Part shown: piece after piece, positions 1-5,639 of the stretch
Numbering within the stretch: the first letter of the stretch is position 1
Layout: each line of letters opens with the position of its first letter
From: Sulfuritalea sp.
Lineage (GTDB): Bacteria; Pseudomonadota; Gammaproteobacteria; Burkholderiales; Rhodocyclaceae
Length of the DNA stretch: 34,467 bases
Direction of reading: 5' to 3'
Assembly (NCBI RefSeq): GCF_017302275.1
Contig: NZ_JAFLDR010000040.1
Span: 1 to 34,467, forward strand
Made by a program: the position numbers and the translations under genes
Notes under the pieces: model-generated
The model's input: only the letters and a program-made list of their open reading frames with translations
What the model was told of the DNA's origin: nothing
Database searches by the model: none

Positions 1-45
1 CTTCAATCGCTTCTTTGTCGCTTCGCTCAACCGCTTTTGTGCCAT
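1..45 (-). CDS. possible 5' end of a leftward gene, cut by the window edge
   Basis: On the minus strand an ATG at 45-43 opens a frame of 15 codons that stays open to the window edge and reads MAQKRLSEATKKRLK. A GGAGA sequence about nine bases upstream could serve as ribosome binding site. The visible part is lysine- and arginine-rich, but far too short to assign a family. A 9-bp inverted repeat (CATGACAAC at 43-51, GTTGTCATG at 99-107) surrounds its leader. The call rests only on start, Shine-Dalgarno and open frame, so it may be chance. Confidence 0.3.
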   Translation of the reverse strand, partial: MAQKRLSEATKKRLK

Positions 46-167
46 GACAACATTCTCCAATATCACTCTTGGAGACACAACGTTTCAGATGCTCAAGAGT
101 TGTCATGCTTTACGGAAATATCAATAGTTCAGCCGCGAACTCTGGCGAGCCGCCCAATGCCGTTCGC

Positions 168-230
168 CCTGAGCCTGTCTTTCCGATCATCCTGAGCCTG
201 TCGAAGGAAGGGCCCTTCGACAGGCTCAGG
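168..230. repeat. palindromic intergenic repeat (REP-like)
   Basis: Perfect 17-bp arms at 191-207 and 214-230 (beginning CCTGAGCCTG and ending CAGGCTCAGG) are separated by 6 bp. A partial third copy, CCTGAGCCTGTC, lies at 168-179. The motif is familiar as a dispersed palindromic repeat in many proteobacterial genomes. It lies just past the stop codon of the leftward truncated hemoglobin gene and could form a strong hairpin at the 3' end of that mRNA. I see no associated transposase. Confidence 0.8.
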
Positions 231-273
231 GCGGGCGTTTTCATCATCGACGCACCTATTGTTGCCTGGACAC

Positions 274-675
274 TCAGTTGTCCACCGGGTCATTTCGGTT
301 GCGCATGTGCAGGGCCAGGTCGGTCAGGGCCTTGTCCAGGCCTTTTCGCAGATCTTCGTCGGCGATGGTTTCGGCCATGGCCTGGCGCATGCACAGCATC
401 CACTGCGCGGCCCCGTCGCTGGCGATGGCGAAGGGCAGGTGGCGCGCGCGCAATCGTGGGTGGCCGTATTTCTCGACATAGAGCTGCGGCCCGCCGAGCC
501 AGCCGCAGAGATACATGAAGAGCTTTTCCTCGGCACTCGACAGGTCGGGCTGGTGCAGCTTGCGGATGCCGTAGGCCTCGGGCAGCGTATCCATCAGTTC
601 GTAGAAGCGCTTGACCAGGGTGCGCAGGCCGGCTTCGCCGCCGATGCGGGCAAAAGGTGTTGTCGTTTCGTTCAT
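274..675 (-). CDS. group II truncated hemoglobin
   Basis: A 133-residue heme protein of the truncated (2-over-2) globin family, which binds O2 or NO and is usually tied to nitrosative or oxidative stress or oxygen handling. Family landmarks are visible: Tyr25 at the B10 position, a GGP motif at 61-63, YGHPRLR at 70-76, the proximal His79 in RARHLPFAI, and Trp92 at G8. The G8 tryptophan and HLPFAI favour group II. The ATG at 675 overlaps the envZ stop in an ATGA arrangement, which fixes the start and implies translational coupling to the sensor kinase. An in-frame upstream extension to 726 would lie inside envZ and is not needed. It is the last gene of the ompR-envZ-globin operon. Confidence 0.9.
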   Translation of the reverse strand: MNETTTPFARIGGEAGLRTLVKRFYELMDTLPEAYGIRKLHQPDLSSAEEKLFMYLCGWLGGPQLYVEKYGHPRLRARHLPFAIASDGAAQWMLCMRQAMAETIADEDLRKGLDKALTDLALHMRNRNDPVDN

Positions 676-2138
676 GGCGTGGGGACGGATTGCGGATCGA
701 TGGGACGCACGGCCAGGCGCGCGCACAGGCCACCGCCGGCGCGCGGCAGCAGTTCCAGGCGGCCGTTGTGGGAGCGCGCGATGCGTTCGACGATGGCCAG
801 CCCGAGGCCGGCGCCGACGGCATTGCTGCGCGCCGCGTCGAGCCGGGCGAAGGGCCGCTTGATGCGTTCGACATCCTGCGGCGGGATGCCTGGACCGCGG
901 TCGCAGACCTCGATCACCAGTTCGTCGCCAGCGGCGCCCAGCGCCAGTTCCACCGGCTGGTCGTTGCCGGCATAACGCAGCGCGTTGTCGACCAGGTTAT
1001 TCACCGCGCGGCGCAGGGCCTGCGGCCGGAGCTTGGCGGCCATCACGCCGGGGCTTGCGCCGGCGGCCAGTTCGACCTTGAAGCCGCGGCGCCGGTACTG
1101 CGTGGCGATTTCAGCCAGCAGCGCGGCGACATCGAGTTCGAGCGGCGCTTCGCCGCCCTCCGAGCGGGCGAAATCGAGGAACTGGCCGATGGTCTTGTCC
1201 ATTTCCTCCACGTCGGCGCTCATGCCTTCGTGCAGGTCCGCGTCGGCCGACATCTCGATGCCCATGCGCAGCCGTGTCAGCGGGGTGCGCAGGTCGTGCG
1301 AAATGCCGGCCAGGATCAGGGCGCGGTCCTGGTCGATCTGCGCCAGGTCGGCGCCCATCTGGTTGAAGGCATGTGCTACGGTCGCCAGTTCGGTCGGGCC
1401 GGACTCGTCGAGCCGCGTCGCCGTCTCGCCGGCGCCGACTTTTCGCGCGGCCTGTTCCAGGGCCTTGAGCGGCCGCGTGATGCGGAACACGATGAGCCAG
1501 GCCCCGAACAGCGAAATCAGCAGCGCCGCCACGCCCCAGCCCAGCCAGCTCAGGGGGAACACCCGGTCGATGCGCTCGCGCGGCAGGGCCAGCCAGTAGT
1601 CGCCTTCGTCGCCGTCGTCGATGCGGAAGTTGACGAACAGCGCGCGTTCTCCTTCGCGTTCGAGGCTCAAGCGGGTATGCGGCCCCAGCTGTTCGCGCGC
1701 CAGTTCCTCGACCCTTTGCAGGAAGGGCCGCTCCGGCAGCGGCGCGACGCGGTCCGTTGCATCGGCCGGGTAAATGTGGATGCCTTCGCGGTCCGACAGG
1801 TCGCGCAGCAGTTCACGGCGCGCCTCGGGCCGCGCCGAGATCAGCGCCGCGCGCGTCAGGTTGGCGACACTGACCAGGGTCTGCGCCAGCTGCCGCGCAC
1901 GGGGTTCGCGCTCATAGGCATTGAAGATCGCGAACCAGGCCGCGACCGACAGCAGCATCAGCAGCGCGACGAGGAGGAAGGTGCGCCACAGCAGGCTCTG
2001 CGGCCATGGCCGCAGCCGATCAGTCGCCCCCTTCCTTGGGGCGTAGGCGGGGTTTCGCGAAGCATCGCTTCGCGCCGCCGCAGCCGGCCGGCTGTGCAAA
2101 GCCGGCCGTGGGGGTGGGGGTGGGGGGATGGTCGTCAT
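672..2138 (-). CDS. envZ: EnvZ-like sensor histidine kinase
   Basis: A 488-residue inner-membrane histidine kinase, partner of the OmpR-like regulator just upstream. Order: a Pro/Ala/Arg-rich N-terminus (1-45), TM1 near 50-72, a periplasmic sensor of about 120 residues, TM2 near 196-219, HAMP to about 270, the phosphoacceptor box GISHDLRTPLTRLRM with His281, and an HATPase domain with NNLVDNALRYA, DRGPGIP and GAGLGLAIV. The start ATG at 2138 shares its A with the ompR stop (TGATG), so the genes are coupled. The first 40 residues are encoded by a hairpin-rich, repeat-like stretch (2026-2134) and look unlike an ordinary EnvZ N-terminus. No other ATG lies in frame before TM1. The stop overlaps the globin start. 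The stimulus is unknown. Confidence 0.88.
   Translation of the reverse strand: MTTIPPPPPPRPALHSRPAAAARSDASRNPAYAPRKGATDRLRPWPQSLLWRTFLLVALLMLLSVAAWFAIFNAYEREPRARQLAQTLVSVANLTRAALISARPEARRELLRDLSDREGIHIYPADATDRVAPLPERPFLQRVEELAREQLGPHTRLSLEREGERALFVNFRIDDGDEGDYWLALPRERIDRVFPLSWLGWGVAALLISLFGAWLIVFRITRPLKALEQAARKVGAGETATRLDESGPTELATVAHAFNQMGADLAQIDQDRALILAGISHDLRTPLTRLRMGIEMSADADLHEGMSADVEEMDKTIGQFLDFARSEGGEAPLELDVAALLAEIATQYRRRGFKVELAAGASPGVMAAKLRPQALRRAVNNLVDNALRYAGNDQPVELALGAAGDELVIEVCDRGPGIPPQDVERIKRPFARLDAARSNAVGAGLGLAIVERIARSHNGRLELLPRAGGGLCARLAVRPIDPQSVPTP
2026..2134. repeat. hairpin-rich repeat-like element at the 5' end of envZ
   Basis: About 110 bp made of consecutive palindromes: CCCC-N6-GGGG (2028-2041), CGCGAAGC-ATC-GCTTCGCG (2056-2074) and GGCCGGCT-N6-AGCCGGCC (2086-2107). 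These are followed by a run of G5T units (about 2108-2127). Such stacked hairpins ending in homopolymer tracts are typical of dispersed intergenic repeats, yet here the segment lies wholly inside the envZ frame. I infer an element inserted at the ompR/envZ junction; no second copy of high identity exists in this window. Confidence 0.5.
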
Positions 2139-2869
2139 CAGTTGCTATGTTTCGTTCCGTCAGGAACGTAAACATAGCCGAATCCCCAGACGGTCTGGAT
2201 GTAACGCGGCTTGCCGGGGTCTTCCTCGACCAGCTTGCGCAGCCGCGAGATCTGCACGTCGATGGCGCGATCGAAGACTTCGTATTCGCGGCCGCGCGCA
2301 AGCTCCATCAGCTTGTCGCGGCTCATCGGCTGGCGCGGGTGCTCCAGCAGCACGCGCAGCAGGCCGAACTCGCCCGAGGTGAGCAGCGTCGCCACGGCGT
2401 CGCGCTCCAGTTCGCGCGTCGCCAGGTTGATGGTCACCTTGCCGAAGCTCACGCTTTCCTCGACGATGGCGGGAGCCCCCGGCGGCGGCGGCGCGGCGCG
2501 GCGGCGCAGCACGGCATGGATGCGCGCCACCAGTTCGCGTGGGCTGAATGGCTTGGGCAGGTAGTCGTCGGCGCCGATTTCGAGGCCGACGATGCGGTCG
2601 ACCTCGTCACCCTTTGCCGTCAGCATGATGATGCTCACCGGGTTGGCGTGGCCGCGCAGGCGGCGGCAGATGGCGAGGCCGTCCTCGCCGGGCAGCATCA
2701 GGTCGAGCACGATCAGGTCGTACAACTCGCGTTCCAGGGCGCGGTCCATGCCCTGCGCGTCGGGTACCGCCTTGACCGCGAATCCTTGCTCGGACAGGTA
2801 GCGCTCCAGCAACTGGCGCAGTCGCAGGTCGTCGTCGACAACCAGAATCTTGGCTTTGGCTTCGGTCAT
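2138..2869 (-). CDS. ompR: OmpR-like response regulator
   Basis: A 243-residue two-domain transcription factor. The receiver domain (about 7-120) shows the acidic pocket VVDDD at 10-14, phosphoacceptor Asp56 in LIVLDLMLPG, Thr84 and Lys106 in YLPKPF; these sit one residue beyond the E. coli OmpR positions. After a Pro/Ala linker comes an OmpR/PhoB winged helix ending in TVWGFGYVYVP. The start MTEAKAKILVVDD at 2869 fits the family. An in-frame ATG at 2923 has a better Shine-Dalgarno (GGCAGGA), so an 18-residue extension is not excluded. The gene leads the ompR-envZ-globin operon. A tandem TTTAC/TTACA site about 70 bp upstream suggests autoregulation. Confidence 0.9.
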   Translation of the reverse strand: MTEAKAKILVVDDDLRLRQLLERYLSEQGFAVKAVPDAQGMDRALERELYDLIVLDLMLPGEDGLAICRRLRGHANPVSIIMLTAKGDEVDRIVGLEIGADDYLPKPFSPRELVARIHAVLRRRAAPPPPGAPAIVEESVSFGKVTINLATRELERDAVATLLTSGEFGLLRVLLEHPRQPMSRDKLMELARGREYEVFDRAIDVQISRLRKLVEEDPGKPRYIQTVWGFGYVYVPDGTKHSN

Positions 2870-2939
2870 GGCATGCAGTCTATTCGAGGGGGAATTGGCT
2901 GCGAATCCTAGCCGGATCGCCATGATCCTGCCAGCGGGC

Positions 2940-2957
2940 TTTACAAACGATTACAAA
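2940..2957. promoter_or_regulatory. candidate OmpR-type binding site (tandem repeat)
   Basis: The stretch reads TTTAC-N6-TTACA, or two TTACAAA units ten bases apart (2941-2947 and 2951-2957). This spacing places both half-sites on one face of the helix, and it resembles the tandem arrangement I recall for enterobacterial OmpR boxes. It lies between the divergent ompR start (2869) and the small exported-protein gene at 3052, so it could serve both directions. Binding is inference. Confidence 0.45.
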
Positions 2958-3051
2958 GCCGGCAGGGCGGCAACACTTGCCTTACAGGGCCTGCCGAAAA
3001 TGCAAGCGTGCCGGAAAAGCGGCTGTGCGGGACGAGGATCGGGAGGCGGGC

Positions 3052-3186
3052 ATGAGAGCATTGTTCTTCAGCATGGCGCTTGCGGTGGGCCTGGCGCTGT
3101 GGGGCGCGGAACCGCAGGCCGGCGTCGACCGGTTGATGGCGGCAAGTCGCATCGCCGGCGAGCAGGTCTACAATATCTTCCGTTGA
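3052..3186 (+). CDS. 44-residue exported or membrane small protein
   Basis: ATG at 3052 follows a strong GGGAGG ribosome binding site seven bases upstream. The product begins MRALFFSMALAVGLALWGAE, a classic short basic-hydrophobic export signal. Its tail is only about 24 residues long and ends AGEQVYNIFR. If the signal is cleaved, a peptide of roughly 20 residues remains; otherwise it is a single-span membrane microprotein. It is 19 bp upstream of another small exported-protein gene, in the same direction and before a shared terminator. I do not recognise a family. The signal, ribosome site and context make it more than a chance frame. Confidence 0.55.
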   Translation: MRALFFSMALAVGLALWGAEPQAGVDRLMAASRIAGEQVYNIFR

Positions 3187-3205
3187 TGAGCCGAGAGGGG
3201 CGGAT

Positions 3206-3523
3206 GTGAGCGCAAATCGTGGATTGGTGTGGACCGCACTGGCGGGTGTGCTGTGCTTCAGCATTGCCGGTGCGGCGGCCCAGGGTCCGCAGCGCATGGG
3301 CCCGGGGCGCCATGCCGACGGCGAGGCGCCGCGTCGCATGGTCCCGGGCGAACAGAGTGCGGAAGCGTCGTCGGTCGATTCGGCGGACGCCGGCGACCGG
3401 CGCGGTGGCCGCATGTCGCCCGAAGAGCGGCGGCAGTTGCGCCGCGACGTGCATCAGGCCGGGCGCGACCTCTATCCCGATCGCATGCGAGGCGGCAGGC
3501 GCGGTGACCTGCGGGGCCAGTAG
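3206..3523 (+). CDS. small exported protein of unknown function
   Basis: A 105-residue protein starting at GTG 3206 after GAGAGGGG. The N-terminus (about 5-25, LVWTALAGVLCFSIAGAAAQ) is a signal peptide with a plausible AAA-Q cleavage site. The mature part is Arg/Gly-rich and low-complexity, apart from a conserved-looking helix MSPEERRQLRRDVHQAGRDL near 70-89, which I associate with short periplasmic hypothetical proteins of betaproteobacteria. It shares a transcription unit with the 44-residue gene before it and diverges from ompR-envZ. A rho-independent terminator follows at 3562. No enzymatic motif is visible, and the function is unknown. Confidence 0.65.
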   Translation: MSANRGLVWTALAGVLCFSIAGAAAQGPQRMGPGRHADGEAPRRMVPGEQSAEASSVDSADAGDRRGGRMSPEERRQLRRDVHQAGRDLYPDRMRGGRRGDLRGQ

Positions 3524-3561
3524 GCGCGGTCCTGGTGCCGAACCGTCGGCCTGCAAATCGA

Positions 3562-3591
3562 AACGCCCCGGCGACAACGTCGGGGCGTTTT
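3562..3591 (+). terminator. rho-independent terminator
   Basis: Nine-base arms AACGCCCCG (3562-3570) and CGGGGCGTT (3581-3589) with a 10-base loop, followed by a short T tract. It ends the unit of the two small exported-protein genes. Confidence 0.75.
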
Positions 3592-3867
3592 CACTCCATG
3601 GTGCGGCGTCTTGAAATCCACACAACAGAAGTCGGGGCCCCACAGGGACTTCCTTCAGTCGCTGGCGCCACGTTAAATCGGTCGCGTCGAGGCGCGCATT
3701 CGGCGGCTCGTGGGTGGAAACGGCCGCAACTACCCGCTTCACGGTAGTCGAGATACGGCCACCACGGTATTCCGGGTTTCGCGGCGGCGACTTATCGTGA
3801 CACCTTCGGCGGGTGGGCGGGTTGGCATTGTCGGCGACCGGATGCCGCCGCAGAAACGGGAGATGCC
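3592..3867. other. intergenic, no gene recognised
   Basis: Together with the tail of the preceding unit this makes a gene-free stretch of about 340 bases (3524-3867). After the terminator I see no convincing reading frame or repeat. The only functional signal is a GGGAG ribosome binding site at its right end for the PAS gene starting at 3868. A promoter for that gene must lie here, but no clear -35/-10 pair stands out. Confidence 0.5.
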
Positions 3868-4272
3868 ATGGAACTTGGATCAGGCTCTGGCTTTGTGATT
3901 CCCGCAAGGGCGACAGGTGGTGCGCCCGACGAAAGCGCTGCAATCGAAGTGGTGCATGCCACCCTGATACTCGATATCCGTGGTCGAATCCTGAGCTGCG
4001 GCGAACCGGCGGCCCGGTTGCTGGGCGCAAGCCAGGCGAGACTGATGGGGCGATGGATTTCCGAGTTCATTACGGGCTTGTTCCGGGCCGGAAGCTCGCC
4101 CAGTTTTTGCGCCCGCTACCTCGCACATCTCTGTGCCGATGACGAATGGCGCCGCTTCGAGGCGGTCGATGGCAATGGCCAGCCCTTCCTGGTGGATGCC
4201 AGCCTGGCGCGTATGGCTTCCGGGCGTTCGACGGGCAAGATGTTCCTGCTCAACTTGCGGCGCCTGGAATAG
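3868..4272 (+). CDS. single-PAS-domain protein (paralogue 1)
   Basis: A 134-residue soluble protein with a single PAS-like fold and no output domain. The core runs from TLILDIRGRILSCGEPAARL (about 31-50), through GLFRAGSSPS, to the typical PAS end WRRFEAVDGNGQPFLVD followed by LARM. The start ATG has GGGAG five bases upstream. The gene at 4762 encodes a clear paralogue: by hand, 49 of 89 aligned positions are identical, including GLFxAGSSPS and ISxF. PAS domains bind small ligands or cofactors or mediate protein contacts; none can be named here. Two PAS-rich signalling proteins lie just downstream, so a sensory or adaptor role is a reasonable inference. It may belong to a family-specific PAS variant. 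Confidence 0.75.
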   Translation: MELGSGSGFVIPARATGGAPDESAAIEVVHATLILDIRGRILSCGEPAARLLGASQARLMGRWISEFITGLFRAGSSPSFCARYLAHLCADDEWRRFEAVDGNGQPFLVDASLARMASGRSTGKMFLLNLRRLE

Positions 4273-4761
4273 CCGATCGGCACGACATTCGACCGGGCCC
4301 ACGTCGATGCGCTCCGTATATCAGCAAGCCACTGGATGTCGCTCTCTTGCGCCGGACGGCGATCGAAGGGCGCAGACGCAGGGGGGGGCGGGCTGACAAA
4401 CTCATGGCTGGAGCGCATCGGGACACTTGACCCGCATCGCGAACAGGTGTTGCGGATGGGCCTCCTGGCCGAAAACCTCGCGGCTGGAGGATCGCCGTTG
4501 CCATCGGCGGTCGCGGCGATCGCGGCTATTCGGGGCAGGTACTTGAACGCAGCCGGCTGCTGGCCACAGCGGAGATCGAACGTCGGTGATGAATCCTGCA
4601 ACCGGCGTTCCGGCGTGGAAAAGATGGCCGACCGCGAAATCCGGACGCTGCTGGCTTCGGGTTCGACTGGCGGGCTACGTAGTTGCCGCAAAATTTCGCG
4701 GAATTCACGAATAAACAAGCAGCAGGCATTCTGCGAACCTTCCCGCAATGACATTAGGGTG
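4273..4761. other. gene-poor spacer with decayed coding sequence
   Basis: Nearly 490 bp between the two PAS genes without a convincing intact gene. At 4317-4373 one frame reads YISKPLDVALLRRTAIEGRR, which resembles the C-terminal end of a response-regulator receiver domain (the Lys-Pro after beta-5 and the last helix). No start or phosphoacceptor part precedes it, and a run of eight G bases (4381-4388) follows. A frame from 4336 stays open into the second PAS gene but lacks family features. I read the segment as a relic of a receiver domain or of a longer PAS/receiver protein. Confidence 0.35.
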
Positions 4762-5199
4762 ATGCCGGGAGGATGCGTGGGTGAATCGGGATACACGGAA
4801 TTTCAGCGGGTCGCGCTGGAGCAATGGGCTTCGAGCGTGCCGCCGCGATTCCGCAGTCGCAAGGAATCCAGCACGCTGGTGCTGGACCAGTTCGGCCGGA
4901 TACTGAGTTGCAGCCCCTGCGCGGAGCGGATTTTCGGCACCAGCCAGATGTCCATGCTCGGCTGCGGGATTTCGGATTTCGTGAGCGGGCTTTTTCATGC
5001 AGGCAGTTCGCCCAGTCATAGCGCCCGCCACCTGGTCTACTTATGTGCCGGTGGCGGCTGGTGCCGTTTCGAGGCGCGCGACGCGGCCGGCCAGTCATTT
5101 CCGGTGGAAATCAACCTGACACGGATGGCGTCGATCGATACCGGGCGCGACAGATACCTGATGGACGTTCGCCAACCGGCGCCGGCACCGACATACTGA
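4762..5199 (+). CDS. single-PAS-domain protein (paralogue 2)
   Basis: A 145-residue paralogue of the protein at 3868. The shared core runs from STLVLDQFGRILSC through ISDFVSGLFHAGSSPS to WCRFEARDAAGQSFPVE and LTRMAS. It differs by an unrelated N-terminal helix of about 35 residues and by extra cysteines (CSPCAER). Start choice: ATG 4762, with AGGGTG just upstream. GTG 4777 with GGGAGG is an alternative that removes five residues. The frame stays open further upstream, but that part shows no conservation with paralogue 1. Local duplication followed by divergence is the simplest origin. No output domain is present, so it must act through a partner, perhaps the nearby kinase; that is inference. 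Confidence 0.72.
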   Translation: MPGGCVGESGYTEFQRVALEQWASSVPPRFRSRKESSTLVLDQFGRILSCSPCAERIFGTSQMSMLGCGISDFVSGLFHAGSSPSHSARHLVYLCAGGGWCRFEARDAAGQSFPVEINLTRMASIDTGRDRYLMDVRQPAPAPTY

Positions 5200-5324
5200 T
5201 CGTGGACGGCGCCTCGAAGCGCGTTACGTTCAAATCACCGGGGCAGAACAAAGTGAGGCGGCGAGGATGAAAACCAGGACCGAAGCAACAAAAAATTCTC
5301 GGTAACCGCGAGTCGTCGAGGCCT

Positions 5325-5507
5325 TTGCGAGGAGGGGCTACTGCCGCTGGCGTGGATGATTCCGCACCGGCGTCGTCGTGTGACCAGATGATCGCGGAGG
5401 CGGCCTATTACCGGGCCGAGCAACGCGGTTTCGCAGCCGGCCAAAAAATGGCTGACTGGCTGTTGGCCGAGGCCGATGTCGAAAGGGAATTGGACACCCT
5501 GCACTGA
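5325..5507 (+). CDS. DUF2934-type small protein, start uncertain
   Basis: The C-terminal half reads MIAEAAYYRAEQRGFAAGQK and continues MADWLLAEADVERE. This matches the pattern I know for DUF2934 (helix, Gly, Asp-Trp-Leu-x-Ala-Glu); the function of that family is unknown. The frame has no good start: TTG 5325 and GTG 5352 lack a properly spaced ribosome site. An ATG at 5267 with GAGG just upstream begins MKTRTEATKNSR and stops at 5305 in another frame. Lys/Thr-rich N-termini of this kind are plausible for DUF2934 proteins, so a single frameshift may separate the true start from the domain. The product is about 50-60 residues, soluble, and preceded by two PAS genes. Confidence 0.6.
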   Translation: MRGGATAAGVDDSAPASSCDQMIAEAAYYRAEQRGFAAGQKMADWLLAEADVERELDTLH

Positions 5508-5639
5508 TCCGCAGGTCACCCCGGCGCAGGGACTAACAGAAGCCGGCATCTTGCGGATCGAAGTGCGTCGCCGTTAATATCCAAGGTATTCCGCGTGGCG
5601 AAATGCGCCGCGCCTTCTTTTCGTCACTTGGAGCAGACG

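Noticed and set aside
2108-2127. G-quadruplex candidate (G5T repeats)
   Set aside because: Only three clean G tracts are present in the run, so a standard four-tract quadruplex is not clearly supported.
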